Positions 7,592 through 15,613 are shown, numbered from the stretch's first letter. The stretch: 64,000 nucleotides of DNA from Treponema sp. (GCA_016293005.1 JAEDFA010000001.1:1-64000); one strand, 5' to 3'. A program made the numbers and translations. Notes: a model not told the origin generated them from the letters alone.

Positions 7592-9655
7592 TTAGCGTTT
7601 ATTCTGTTGATTTGTGAAATTATTTATTGTGTTCTGCTGATTTTCAAGGCTGTTTAATGCCCCTTCCATTTGACCGTATTTGCTTTTTAAATCCTGTTCT
7701 TTTTCTGAAAGCTGAATTTCAAGGCGTGAAATTTTTTGTTCGCTCGATTTAATTTTTGAGTCTAAACTTGAAATTTTCATGCTAAAGATTCCGCCTGACT
7801 GAACATAAGCGGTGAGCTGTTTGTCGAGTTTTGAAGCAATTCCTGAATCGATTATGAGGTCTCCGTCTGAATCGTAGCCGAAAAGATTTTTTATGTCATC
7901 GAGGTGTTTTTCAAGTGTTTCATCGAGTTTTTTTTCATCGATTTCAAGATAGCCTCTTAATTTTCCTGGAGTATAACCTGAATAGTTTGATGCATTAGTT
8001 GCAATTCCGATTTGAGAGAGCATAGTGATTTGCGCCGAATCGGAAAAATTGTATTTTGAAAGAACAGTATTCTGAAGACTTGATTTTAGGGATGTTAATG
8101 AAGAGTCTGATGTGAACATTCCAAGTTTTTTCATTTCTGATTCTTTTTCTTCGTCTGAAAGGTATGTGATTTCTTCGACGATTTCAGGTTTTGTCTGCGA
8201 AAGAATGTTTATCTGTGTGACAGCCTGATTATAATTTCCTACAAATGTGATTAACGCATCCTTTGCAGATTCAACATCGGGTTTTACCGAAAGAGTTGCG
8301 GTTTTTTCTGTTTTTTCGTGAATATTTAGTGTCACCTCTGGAATTACATCGTCAATTTCGTTTGAAGGTCGTTTTATCGTGATTCCTTCATATTTTATTA
8401 TTGCATCCTGCGCTGTTGAAATCGGATGCTGTGGCGTAAAACCTAAATTTTCTTTTGGATTGAATGATTTCATTTTTGAAATTTCAAAATGATAGCCGGT
8501 ATTTCTGTTTCGAATGGTGATTGCACTTATTGAACTAAAATCCTGCAATTTTAAATCGATTGTCGTGTTTTCTTTTGTAAGAATATCGGGAGTTTCTATT
8601 AATTTTTCTGAGCCGTCTTTCATGATGATATATAAAATATCGTTTGTTTGCACCGAATCAATTTTTTCTTTAGGAACTAATTGTTCGTCCTGAATATTAA
8701 GCGAAAAAGGGGAGTTGTAAATTGTTATATCTTTAAAACTTGCATTTCCTGCATCCGGCAGTTCAGGTTTTTCAGGAATTTTATTTAATTCTTCTGTTAT
8801 ATCTTCAACTTGTTTTCTTGTAATTGTAAACTGAATGTGATTTTCTTTGTTTTTAAGCGCATCTTCAGGAATTTTTACTGAAAAGCCGCTTCTTGGAGGA
8901 ACATTTATTTTTTCATTTGAAATTGAGATTTCCCTGTTTGAAACTGAAGGAAGCCCTTTTTGTTCTGTTATGTTTTCAAGGCTTTTAGCTGGAACCTGAA
9001 GTTCTTTTTTGCTTGTGGCGAATTCTGTAGTTTTTGGCTTGACTTTTATAATCATTCCTGAAGTTTCTGCAAAAGTTTTTGCATCGTCTTCAAAAGAAAG
9101 CCTGTTTTCTTCGCCTGTTTTTAATGATTCAATGGAGAGAGTTTTTTTTCCTTTGCTTGCACCGATGACACGCGATTTTATGAGGTCATTTCCCCTTCTA
9201 TTTAGTGCTTCTGAAAAATCTGTAAGTGAACCGCCTTTCCAGCGAAGCGAAACTGTTTTATCGTTTACGCGATATGTATATGTTCCGGCGGGAACTTTTG
9301 TGTCCTTGTCTAATTCTGAAGTTAAAAAACGGTCTGTCGAAGCAGTTTGAATTACATCAACTTTAAATGTATCGTACGAGGCATTTCTTGATGCAGAAGC
9401 CGTTATTGCAAATTCGTCAGAAGATGTTGTGAGTTTGTTGTTGAACGGATTTTCAAATGAGTAGAGACTTTTTGCAGAATCTCTGAGAGAAGTCATCTTG
9501 CGATTAATGTCTCTCCAGGCATCCTGCTGCGATTTGTATGTATCGAGAGTCTTTTGTTCCCGTGTGAGAGGAACTCTCTCGATTTGCATTAATTTTTCGA
9601 CTGTTTCGGTTGTGTTGTATTTGTTTGAAACACCAGGTATGTTTATTCCAGGCAT
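7592..9655 (-). CDS. fliD: flagellar filament cap protein FliD
   Basis: 687 residues. FliD caps the growing filament and folds incoming flagellin. The N-terminus (IPGVSNKYNTTETVEKLMQIE) and the C-terminal helical region (residues about 560-687, with a coiled coil around KISSLDSKIKSSEQKISRLE) are typical of the FliD N and C domains. The middle is longer than in enterics and repeats Glu/Lys/Pro-rich stretches. It follows flaG by 19 bp on the same strand. The start codon has only a weak purine stretch upstream, suggesting coupling to flaG. Confidence 0.95.
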   Translation of the reverse strand: MPGINIPGVSNKYNTTETVEKLMQIERVPLTREQKTLDTYKSQQDAWRDINRKMTSLRDSAKSLYSFENPFNNKLTTSSDEFAITASASRNASYDTFKVDVIQTASTDRFLTSELDKDTKVPAGTYTYRVNDKTVSLRWKGGSLTDFSEALNRRGNDLIKSRVIGASKGKKTLSIESLKTGEENRLSFEDDAKTFAETSGMIIKVKPKTTEFATSKKELQVPAKSLENITEQKGLPSVSNREISISNEKINVPPRSGFSVKIPEDALKNKENHIQFTITRKQVEDITEELNKIPEKPELPDAGNASFKDITIYNSPFSLNIQDEQLVPKEKIDSVQTNDILYIIMKDGSEKLIETPDILTKENTTIDLKLQDFSSISAITIRNRNTGYHFEISKMKSFNPKENLGFTPQHPISTAQDAIIKYEGITIKRPSNEIDDVIPEVTLNIHEKTEKTATLSVKPDVESAKDALITFVGNYNQAVTQINILSQTKPEIVEEITYLSDEEKESEMKKLGMFTSDSSLTSLKSSLQNTVLSKYNFSDSAQITMLSQIGIATNASNYSGYTPGKLRGYLEIDEKKLDETLEKHLDDIKNLFGYDSDGDLIIDSGIASKLDKQLTAYVQSGGIFSMKISSLDSKIKSSEQKISRLEIQLSEKEQDLKSKYGQMEGALNSLENQQNTINNFTNQQNKR

Positions 9656-9674
9656 ATTTTTTCTTGTCTGAAGA

Positions 9675-10046
9675 TTAAATCAATTCATCAAAAATAATAC
9701 CGATAGTCTTTCTTATCTGAATTTTTAATTTTTGAATGTCTTCAGATGGTATCTCCTTTAAAACAGCATCCGTTTTTGGATCTACTATTTTTACAACAAC
9801 ACTTCCTAATTCGCTGTTAATATTGAATTGAAGTTTTCCACCAGTTACCAAATCAGAAAGTTTTTGCAAATATTGAGTATCAGATTTAAAATTTTCTGCT
9901 GATTGAAGTAATTTTTCTGCGCTTTCAGAACCTGTTGCTACCCTTATTGGCTTTGGCATTTGATTTTGCGCAGTATTGTTAATTTCAGCAGAATATACTT
10001 TTAGACCGTCCATGGTCGTTAAACCTAATGAATTAATCGTATTCAT
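9675..10046 (-). CDS. flaG: FlaG-family flagellar protein
   Basis: 123 residues from the ATG at 10046. AGGAGG lies 8 nt before this ATG but only 2 nt before a second ATG at 10052, so the shorter form is favoured. The C-terminal half is the FlaG domain (KLQFNINSELGSVVVKIVD, then LKEIPSEDIQKLK). FlaG is linked to filament length control in other bacteria. It sits between a flagellin and fliD, the usual place for flaG. Confidence 0.9.
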   Translation of the reverse strand: MNTINSLGLTTMDGLKVYSAEINNTAQNQMPKPIRVATGSESAEKLLQSAENFKSDTQYLQKLSDLVTGGKLQFNINSELGSVVVKIVDPKTDAVLKEIPSEDIQKLKIQIRKTIGIIFDELI

Positions 10047-10063
10047 AGGCATTTCCTCCTGAA

Positions 10064-10096
10064 AAAAAGAATGGGAGAGGGGCGCACCCCTCCCAT
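10064..10096 (-). terminator. intrinsic terminator between a flagellin and flaG
   Basis: On the minus strand ATGGGAGGGG pairs with CCCCTCTCCCAT around a TGCG loop, with a 2-nt bulge in one arm, followed by TTCTTTTTTT. The flaG ribosome site begins directly after it. Partial read-through would set a lower level for flaG-fliD than for flagellin. Confidence 0.85.
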
Positions 10097-10154
10097 ATCT
10101 TACGAACATATTAAAAAGACGACATCCAGAAGTCTCTTGTAATATGCCCGGTTT

Positions 10155-11003
10155 TTATGCTAACAGTGCAAGTACATTCTGTGAAGAAGAATTTGCCTGA
10201 GAGAGCATAGCAGTTGCAGATTGTGTGAGAATCTGATTTTTTGTAAATTCAACCATCTGTGCTGCCATATCTGTGTCACGGATTCGTGATTCTGCAGATT
10301 GAGTGTTTTCAGCGGCGATATTTACTCCGTTTACTGCCATTTCAAATCTATTCTGATATGCACCTAAATCAGCGCGCTGTTTTGTAACAGTGAGCAATGC
10401 GTTGTCAACTGCTCCAAGTGTAGCGTTAGCTTGTTCAGGATCAGAAATAGTAATTTGGTCGTCCTGTCCCTGAATTCCTTTGAGTCCCAAAGCAGAAGCT
10501 GTCATAGTACCGATGAATACTCGTGCATTCTGATCCATGTTTGCTCCAATCTGGAACTGCATAACTTCATTAGAAGCCTGTGCAAATCTTCCTGTAAGCA
10601 TATTCATTCCGTTGAATTGTGCCTGGCTTGCGATTCTGTCGATTTCTGATACAAGCTGTGAAACTTCTACCTGAATCTGCATACGGTCTTCTGAAGAGTA
10701 GATTCCGTTTGCTGACTGAACAGAAAGTTCGCGGATTCGCTGAAGAATATCTGTAGTTTCCTGAAGGTATCCTTCTGTTGTCTGAATGAAAGAAACGCCA
10801 TTTTGAATGTTTCTGCTTGCCTGATTCAGACCGCGAATTTGTGAGCGCATTTTTTCAGAAACTGCAAGTCCTGATGCGTCATCTCCAGCACGATTAATTT
10901 TTTCGCCGGAAGAGAGTTTTTCAATGTTTTTCAACATATTGTCGTTAGAAACGTTCAATACGCGATCAGCATATAAAGAACTCATATTGTGATTAATAAT
11001 CAT
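10155..11003 (-). CDS. flaB: flagellin, FlaB type (downstream copy)
   Basis: 282 residues from the ATG at 11003 (GGAGGG 7 nt upstream); an in-frame ATG at 11018 lies just before that site and is rejected. The protein is nearly all D0/D1: it starts [16 protein letters not shown], contains [19 protein letters not shown] and ends with the paired helix around [20 protein letters not shown]. This short form without a variable domain is typical of spirochaetal FlaB core proteins of the periplasmic filament. It is the second of two tandem copies. Its leader resembles that of the upstream copy but lacks the GGA in the hairpin. Confidence 0.95.
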   Translation of the reverse strand: MIINHNMSSLYADRVLNVSNDNMLKNIEKLSSGEKINRAGDDASGLAVSEKMRSQIRGLNQASRNIQNGVSFIQTTEGYLQETTDILQRIRELSVQSANGIYSSEDRMQIQVEVSQLVSEIDRIASQAQFNGMNMLTGRFAQASNEVMQFQIGANMDQNARVFIGTMTASALGLKGIQGQDDQITISDPEQANATLGAVDNALLTVTKQRADLGAYQNRFEMAVNGVNIAAENTQSAESRIRDTDMAAQMVEFTKNQILTQSATAMLSQANSSSQNVLALLA

Positions 11004-11030
11004 AGTTGTGCCCTCCATGTCTTATTACAC

Positions 11031-11045
11031 AGAACATCTTGTTCT
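11031..11045 (-). promoter_or_regulatory. leader hairpin of the downstream flagellin, GGA-less
   Basis: AGAACA and TGTTCT (extended by one C-G pair to 11030-11046) form a 7-bp stem; on the mRNA strand the sequence is ACAAGATGTT. This resembles the CsrA consensus ACARGGATGT with one G missing. It lies about 27 nt upstream of the ATG. Confidence 0.5.
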
Positions 11046-11061
11046 GCGACCTCTGTGCAGG

Positions 11062-11090
11062 CAAAATCAGGATTGCGCCCCCTGATTTTG
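11062..11090. repeat. inverted repeat in the flagellin intergenic region
   Basis: CAAAATCAGG (11062-11071) and CCTGATTTTG (11081-11090) form a perfect 10-bp stem with a 9-nt GC-rich loop. No T-run follows on the coding strand, so it is not a standard terminator. Confidence 0.6.
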
Positions 11091-11104
11091 TTTAATCCTT
11101 TACA

Positions 11105-11145
11105 GCAGGAAAAATAAGTTTAATTTTTAAACTTATTTTTCCTGC
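11105..11145. repeat. 19-bp perfect inverted repeat between the flagellin genes
   Basis: The arms 11105-11123 and 11127-11145 are perfectly complementary (GCAGGAAAAATAAGTTTAA and its complement) with a 3-nt loop. It carries internal A and T runs but no T-tract after it on the minus strand. It may be a processing or stabilising stem, or an imperfect terminator. Confidence 0.7.
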
Positions 11146-11180
11146 CATCACAAGGTCCATGGAAAACACGCTTTCAAAGA

Positions 11181-11236
11181 TCATTTTTCATGCTTTAAAA
11201 ACATGCTATTTAATTTTCGGTGATTTTGAAAAATGA
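11181..11236. repeat. inverted repeat in the flagellin intergenic region
   Basis: TCATTTTTCA (11181-11190) and TGAAAAATGA (11227-11236) are perfectly complementary and enclose smaller pairings. It forms part of a row of stem-loops filling the spacer. Confidence 0.5.
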
Positions 11237-11243
11237 ACACCGC

Positions 11244-11279
11244 TAATTAATGAAAGGAATTACTTCCTTTCATTAATTA
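11244..11279. repeat. 16-bp perfect stem-loop just after the upstream flagellin stop codon
   Basis: Arms 11244-11259 and 11264-11279 (TAATTAATGAAAGGAA and its complement) with a TTAC loop, 7 bp downstream of the stop codon of the upstream flagellin. It could terminate, stabilise the 3' end, or lie at the 5' end of a transcript from the promoter-like sequence at 11276-11304. Confidence 0.65.
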
Positions 11280-11304
11280 TAATACACTATCTCAGTAAAG
11301 ACAA
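11276..11304 (-). promoter_or_regulatory. possible sigma-70-type promoter for the downstream flagellin
   Basis: On the minus strand TTGTCT (11299-11304), 17 bp and a perfect TATAAT (11276-11281). The -35 lies inside the end of the upstream flagellin gene. It would give the second flagellin a sigma-28-independent transcript with a leader of about 265 nt. Confidence 0.4.
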
Positions 11305-12147
11305 GATGTTTTGTGACTGACTGTTTGCCTGAGCGAGCATAGCAGTTCCTGCCTGCTGAAGAACAGAGTTCTTAGTGAATTCAACCATCTGAGATGCCAT
11401 ATCTGTATCACGAATTCTAGATTCTGATGCCTGAAGGTTTTCTGCAGAAACATCAAGTCCTTTTACAGCCATTTCCATGCGGTTCTGGTATGCACCAAGA
11501 TCTGCACGCTGTTTGTTGATTTTCTTAAGACCTTCGTCGATGACTCCGATGGCGCGGTTGGCCTCTTCCGGTGTTGCAAGTGAAATTTTTGTTTCTGAGC
11601 CGATTTCACGGATTCCTAATGCTGTTGAAGACATTGTTCCGATGTAAATCTGCATTCTTTGATCCATGTTTGCTCCAATATGGAACCACATTGAACCTGT
11701 TACAACATTTTCACCTGTAGGTCGGGCAAATCGTCCTGTGAGCATATTCATGCCGTTGAATTGTGCTGCACTTGCAATTCTGTCTACTTCTGAAACAAGT
11801 GCCGAAATTTCTACTTGAATCTGCATTCTGTCTTCTTCGCTATAAATTCCGTTTGAAGACTGAACGGCAAGTTCTCGAATTCTCTGCATGATGTCAGTTG
11901 TTTCCTGAAGGTAGCCTTCTGTTGTCTGAATGAAACTGATTCCGTTTGATGCGTTCTGTGAAGCCTGATTTAAACCGCGAATCTGTGAGCGCATTTTTTC
12001 AGAAACTGCAAGTCCCGAAGCATCATCTCCTGCACGGTTGATTCTTTCTCCAGATGAAAGTTTTTCCATGTCTTTTGAAAGACTAAGTCCGTTTACACCT
12101 AATTGACGATTGGCATAGATTGCCGACATGTTGTGGTTGATGACCAT
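11287..12147 (-). CDS. flaB: flagellin, FlaB type (upstream copy)
   Basis: 286 residues, starting [17 protein letters not shown] with AAGGAGG 6 nt upstream. The order of conserved blocks matches the downstream copy ([20 protein letters not shown]; ending [20 protein letters not shown]). A short insertion around residues 145-155 distinguishes it. It is preceded by a sigma-28-like promoter and a leader of about 150 nt with a CsrA-type hairpin, so it is probably the main, translationally controlled flagellin. The product is the core of the periplasmic flagellar filament. Confidence 0.95.
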   Translation of the reverse strand: MVINHNMSAIYANRQLGVNGLSLSKDMEKLSSGERINRAGDDASGLAVSEKMRSQIRGLNQASQNASNGISFIQTTEGYLQETTDIMQRIRELAVQSSNGIYSEEDRMQIQVEISALVSEVDRIASAAQFNGMNMLTGRFARPTGENVVTGSMWFHIGANMDQRMQIYIGTMSSTALGIREIGSETKISLATPEEANRAIGVIDEGLKKINKQRADLGAYQNRMEMAVKGLDVSAENLQASESRIRDTDMASQMVEFTKNSVLQQAGTAMLAQANSQSQNILSLLR

Positions 12148-12171
12148 AGATTCCTCCTTGGAATTTTGAAA

Positions 12172-12189
12172 GATAACATCCTTGTTACC
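12172..12189 (-). promoter_or_regulatory. CsrA-binding-type hairpin in the flagellin leader
   Basis: On the mRNA strand GGTAAC, loop AAGGAT, GTTATC: a 6-bp stem (one G-U pair) presenting GGA in a hexaloop. ACAAGGATGT matches the known CsrA consensus ACARGGAUGU at every position. A second GGA site is the AAGGAGGAA ribosome site 25 nt downstream. CsrA and its antagonist FliW are encoded at 3851-4525. Confidence 0.8.
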
Positions 12190-12202
12190 TTAAAAGCAAA
12201 TG

Positions 12203-12288
12203 TGTGCACATGTATTTACAAGGCTACATCTACACACAAATGCATTGTTTTAGAAAGTTTGAATGGTTACTTCTACGAAGTGTGCACA
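12203..12288. repeat. two TGTGCACA palindromes in the flagellin leader
   Basis: The 8-bp palindrome TGTGCACA occurs at 12203-12210 and again at 12281-12288, 78 bp apart, both within the predicted 5' untranslated region. Flanking bases differ (TGTGTGCACATG and AGTGTGCACAAT). Possible operator pair or RNA pairing element. Confidence 0.4.
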
Positions 12289-12309
12289 ATCATAACTTTT
12301 CTTTTTTAT

Positions 12310-12337
12310 ATATCGGAGGAATTAAAATAAAACTTTA
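12310..12337 (-). promoter_or_regulatory. sigma-28-type promoter of the upstream flagellin
   Basis: On the minus strand TAAAGTTT begins at 12337 and TCCGATAT occupies 12310-12317, with 16 bp between TAAA and the -10. This is a close match to TAAAGTTT-N11-GCCGATAA with a spacer one base longer. Transcription from about 12303 gives a leader near 155 nt. Confidence 0.75.
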
Positions 12338-12345
12338 ATTTTTTT

Positions 12346-13017
12346 TTAAGAATTTTCGATTTTTTTTAAATTATTTATTATTGTAACTAAAGCTCTTGTC
12401 GATTTTCCGCGGTGAGAAATGGCGTTTTTTTCATCTGCTGTTAATTCTGCTGCCGTTTTTCCTAAATTTGGCAGGAAGAAAATCGGGTCGTAGCCGAATC
12501 CGCCTGTTCCGCGTGAATCTTTTATTGATTCAATAATAGCGCCTTCCATTGTATTTTGAGAGATGAAAAAGCGGTCTTTCCCGAGATATAAAACCATTGA
12601 GCATGTGTAATGAGCAGAGCGCGGGCCGTTTAAAAAGATTGAAAAATCTTTTTTTGTATTTTTTAATGCATCGTTTAACTGGTTTATTAAAAATTCGTTT
12701 TGTTTTTCCTGCGGAATTTTTGATGAATCTGGCATTCCTTCTGGAAAATCAGGACCTGCGTATCTTGCTGAAAAAATTCCGGGCCTTCCATTTAATGCAT
12801 CAACGCAAATGCCTGAATCATCTGCGATTACAGGACATTTTACGATTTCAAATAATGCTTTCGCTTTTATGAGGCTGTTTTCGAAAAAAGATGTTCCGTT
12901 TTCTATTGGATTAAAATCAATTCCTTCGTCCGAAGGAGTTACAATTGTGTGTTCTGAAAGTATTTCAGACATTTCACGCTTTTTGTTTTTATTTCCAGTT
13001 GCAAGATAAATTTTCAT
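12346..13017 (-). CDS. rdgB: non-canonical purine NTP pyrophosphatase (RdgB/HAM1)
   Basis: 223 residues. This enzyme hydrolyses dITP, ITP and XTP to the monophosphates and keeps deaminated purines out of DNA. Motifs: YLATGNKNKKREM at the N-terminus, SGICVDALNGRPGIFSARYAG, GGFGYDPIFF and SHRGKSTRAL near the end, all family hallmarks. About 25 residues longer than the Escherichia coli enzyme because of an insertion after residue 95. No Shine-Dalgarno sequence; a -10-like TATAAA ends 8 nt before the ATG. Confidence 0.95.
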   Translation of the reverse strand: MKIYLATGNKNKKREMSEILSEHTIVTPSDEGIDFNPIENGTSFFENSLIKAKALFEIVKCPVIADDSGICVDALNGRPGIFSARYAGPDFPEGMPDSSKIPQEKQNEFLINQLNDALKNTKKDFSIFLNGPRSAHYTCSMVLYLGKDRFFISQNTMEGAIIESIKDSRGTGGFGYDPIFFLPNLGKTAAELTADEKNAISHRGKSTRALVTIINNLKKIENS

Positions 13018-13025
13018 ACGGACAT

Positions 13026-13055
13026 TTTATAATATTTTCACTTTCAAGTCTACAA
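13026..13055 (-). promoter_or_regulatory. candidate promoter for leaderless rdgB mRNA
   Basis: On the minus strand TTGTAG (13050-13055), 18 bp, TATAAA (13026-13031), then 8 nt to the ATG. The -35 is weak; the -10 position is what makes it notable. Confidence 0.4.
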
Positions 13056-13069
13056 AGCGTTTTTTTTTG

Positions 13070-14014
13070 CTAGACGACATCTTTTGCTTTATTAATATAG
13101 AAAGAAACAGTCCGTTCATTTATGCTGATTATATTTGCAATTTCTTTATTTGTGAGGACTATCATTCTTTTGCGGGATTTTAATGCGGCAACTTTTTCTT
13201 TCCAGAGTTCTGTCTGTCTGATTGATTTTTTTTCTATTTTTTTGTACTGCAAAGAATTTTCTTTTGATTTTTCAGTTAAAACGCTTAATTCGATGTCGTA
13301 TTTTCTGTGCATAAAGTAGGCTTTGTTACGGCTGATTTTAAGTTTTTCAATTTTTTCTATTTTTTCCTGATTTTCTTTTGATAAATTTTCTTTTATTGAA
13401 ATAAGGAAATTTACAGGAATTTTGCAGTAGTTTGAAATTTCGCGCAAATTTTCAGGCGAAAGATAATAAATGTATTTTAGAGCGCAGAGCAGGGCAGTTT
13501 TTTCTTTTATTAAAAGAGTTTTTATATGTTTTTTTATGTCGAATTCTTGATTGTCGTTAAAATTCTGAAAATGTTTTTGCCTGATGTAAGGAGTTTTTTC
13601 TGAATCGCTTATTGTGTATGGAGTGTATGTTGCAGTTTTATAGCAGAATTCATCGAATTCATTTGCATTCATTTGCGTTTCAAGTGAAATTTTGCAGTCG
13701 TGCTTATATGATTCATCTGTAATGTACGATTGAAACATCTTCTTTTTTATTAAAAGAAATTTGTAATATATATAATTTTTGAGAAAACTGTAAAACGGAG
13801 AGATTTCTTTTTTGTAAGAACTGAATATGGCGTCTTTTTTTTGAAGAAGAATTTCTATTAAATCGCTTATAAGGTCTTCTTCCAGGTTCTCTCTTATAAA
13901 GAGTTTTGGGTTTTTGAGCAGTTGAGTGCAAATATAATTGACTGCCTGTGTTTCTGTAAGTTTTTTTTCGTTGATAAGGTCTGGAATTAAATTGATTTTT
14001 TGAAATATTGTCAT
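13070..14014 (-). CDS. uncharacterised protein with C-terminal helix-turn-helix, sigma-factor-like
   Basis: 314 residues, basic, no membrane segment. The last 35 residues (LTNKEIANIISINERTVSFY) look like a region-4-type helix-turn-helix as in sigma factors or LuxR-type regulators. Residues about 40-100 (ENLEEDLISDLIEILL, then SPFYSFLKNYIYYKFLLIKK) recall the helical region 2 of sigma-70 proteins. A coiled segment rich in Lys/Glu lies between. It might be a divergent sigma-like or nucleic-acid-binding protein; I cannot assign a family. The ribosome site is AGAGGGG. It stands between rdgB and the DHH phosphoesterase on the same strand. Confidence 0.65.
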   Translation of the reverse strand: MTIFQKINLIPDLINEKKLTETQAVNYICTQLLKNPKLFIRENLEEDLISDLIEILLQKKDAIFSSYKKEISPFYSFLKNYIYYKFLLIKKKMFQSYITDESYKHDCKISLETQMNANEFDEFCYKTATYTPYTISDSEKTPYIRQKHFQNFNDNQEFDIKKHIKTLLIKEKTALLCALKYIYYLSPENLREISNYCKIPVNFLISIKENLSKENQEKIEKIEKLKISRNKAYFMHRKYDIELSVLTEKSKENSLQYKKIEKKSIRQTELWKEKVAALKSRKRMIVLTNKEIANIISINERTVSFYINKAKDVV

Positions 14015-14050
14015 TTTTCCCCTCTTAAAGTGGTAATTTTATTGCCGGTG

Positions 14051-14063
14051 TCTGCAACGCAGA
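14051..14063 (-). repeat. small hairpin with GTT triloop in the leader of the helix-turn-helix gene
   Basis: On the minus strand TCTGC-GTT-GCAGA. The same TGC-GTT-GCA core occurs in the spacers at 15692-15711 and 41278-41298. Confidence 0.4.
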
Positions 14064-14140
14064 AGTTTTAGGCATTTACATAATATAATGCAACTTCTAT
14101 GCCAATTACCTGATTTTATAAAGAGGAAGGATATTTTTTT

Positions 14141-15124
14141 TTACATAACTTTTGAAAATTCTTCTACAATTTTTGGAATTAAAGTTTCGATTCGTCCTTG
14201 ACAACTTAAGCCGGAGGCGTTTTTATGACCGCCGCCACCGAATTTTGCAGCGATTTTGCTTACATCCACATCATCTTTTGATCTGAAACCTGCCGTACAT
14301 GTGGATTCTGTATCTTCGCGGATGAAAACAACGGCTTCGACATTTTCTATAGAAAGAAGTGCCTGATATAAACTGTCGCTGTCTCTTCCTTCCTGGGCAA
14401 ATTTTTTTGTTTCTTCCATTTTTTCATGTGTGATGATTAATTTTCCGTTTAAATATTTTTCTGCATGATTTAAATGAAGAGCAAGTAGTTTTCGTGAATC
14501 GAAAGATTTTCCACTTGTCATTTCGTCGTAAGTTTTTCTTGGATTTGCGCCTGCTTCTATAAGTCTTGTAATTGCTTTGAGGGCATTTGCAGAAGTTTCG
14601 TTTAAAAATCTGAAGAAACCTGTGTCTGTCATCGTTCCGAAGAAAAGAATTTCAGCGAGTTTTTGGTCGACTTTGCCTATGAGTTTTTCATATAAAATCT
14701 GAACAATAAGGGAGGCTGCCGGTGAAAGGGAATCGATTATAGATGGACTTGCAGTGTCTGATGATGTTTTGTGGTGATCGATAATAAAAGTGTCAAAACC
14801 TGAAAAATCTCCGTTTATGTCACCGAGTCTGGAAATTTCGCTGCAGTCGCATATTATAAGACCTGTTTTTTTTAGTTCTTGTTCAGACAGAAAATCCATG
14901 TCTGTAGAAAAAAGAGGTTCAAATTTTTTGATTTCGACTTTTTTAAATGGACCTGCAGAAAGAAGTTTGTATTTTTTGTTGAATTTTTCTATTATTCTTG
15001 CAATACCGAGACAGGATGAAACACAGTCCCCGTCAGGTTCTTTGTGACCGATGATGTAGAAAAAATCATGGTTTTCAATAAAATCTTTAAATAAATCAAT
15101 TTTTTCATTTGAAAATTCAAGCAT
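14141..15124 (-). CDS. nrnA: DHH-family phosphoesterase (NrnA/pAp phosphatase-like)
   Basis: 327 residues. NrnA-type enzymes degrade nanoRNAs and often dephosphorylate pAp; some cleave cyclic dinucleotide products. The N-terminal DHH domain shows IIGHKEPDGDCVSSCLG, CDCSEISR and DHHKTSSD; the C-terminal DHHA1 domain has KFGGGGHKNASG, the substrate-binding glycine loop. Full length for the family. The ATG has AGGGTA upstream. It is preceded by a small exported protein gene on the same strand. Confidence 0.88.
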   Translation of the reverse strand: MLEFSNEKIDLFKDFIENHDFFYIIGHKEPDGDCVSSCLGIARIIEKFNKKYKLLSAGPFKKVEIKKFEPLFSTDMDFLSEQELKKTGLIICDCSEISRLGDINGDFSGFDTFIIDHHKTSSDTASPSIIDSLSPAASLIVQILYEKLIGKVDQKLAEILFFGTMTDTGFFRFLNETSANALKAITRLIEAGANPRKTYDEMTSGKSFDSRKLLALHLNHAEKYLNGKLIITHEKMEETKKFAQEGRDSDSLYQALLSIENVEAVVFIREDTESTCTAGFRSKDDVDVSKIAAKFGGGGHKNASGLSCQGRIETLIPKIVEEFSKVM

Positions 15125-15175
15125 AAAAGTACCCTGACAGAAAGAGAGAATTTAAGGAATTATTTTACATTTTTT

Positions 15176-15613
15176 TTATAGCGGTAAATCATCAAGCGTG
15201 TCTTTGTCAATGCCTTCGATTTGCTGCCCTGAGCCTACAACTCCCCAAACTCTGTTGTTTTTGTTTTCTGGAACATTGATGATTACTTTGTAAAATTCTC
15301 CGTCTTTTTTCATGTAGCTTAAATAAGGTTTGATTTTTGTTGAACGAAGTGCACGAATCTGGAGTTTTCTAGGCTCATCTTTTGAATATTTTGCCCATTT
15401 TTTTGGAACTACGCACTGACCGACACCGACTGCATTTTTTGCATAGATGATGACATACGCTTCCTGTGAATCAAGAATTTTGTAAATTGGAACATTGTAG
15501 TATCTAAGGTCTGTCCAGTTTTCTTCGTGAGTTTCGTTGTACTGAGTTGGAACTGCGAAAATTGACTGGGAAATTGCAAAAAGTACGAAAATTGCAGAAA
15601 GAATTTTTTTCAT
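15176..15613 (-). CDS. small exported protein of unknown function
   Basis: 145 residues from the ATG at 15613 (AGGAGA 4 nt upstream). A signal peptide is evident: MKKILSAIFVLFAISQSIFA with a probable cut after residue 20. The mature part of about 125 residues is basic and probably beta-rich; it contains RYYNVPIYKILDSQEAYVII and GVVGSGQQIEGIDKD. No lipobox cysteine. I recognise no family. Likely periplasmic. Confidence 0.75.
   Translation of the reverse strand: MKKILSAIFVLFAISQSIFAVPTQYNETHEENWTDLRYYNVPIYKILDSQEAYVIIYAKNAVGVGQCVVPKKWAKYSKDEPRKLQIRALRSTKIKPYLSYMKKDGEFYKVIINVPENKNNRVWGVVGSGQQIEGIDKDTLDDLPL

Noticed and set aside
10047..10109. Longer flaG start at 10109
   Set aside because: It would read through the terminator hairpin and its T-tract; the AGGAGG before 10046 decides the start.
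11004..11018. Upstream ATG (11018) for the downstream flagellin
   Set aside because: It precedes the ribosome site GGAGGG and adds five residues not found in flagellins, which begin MIINHN.
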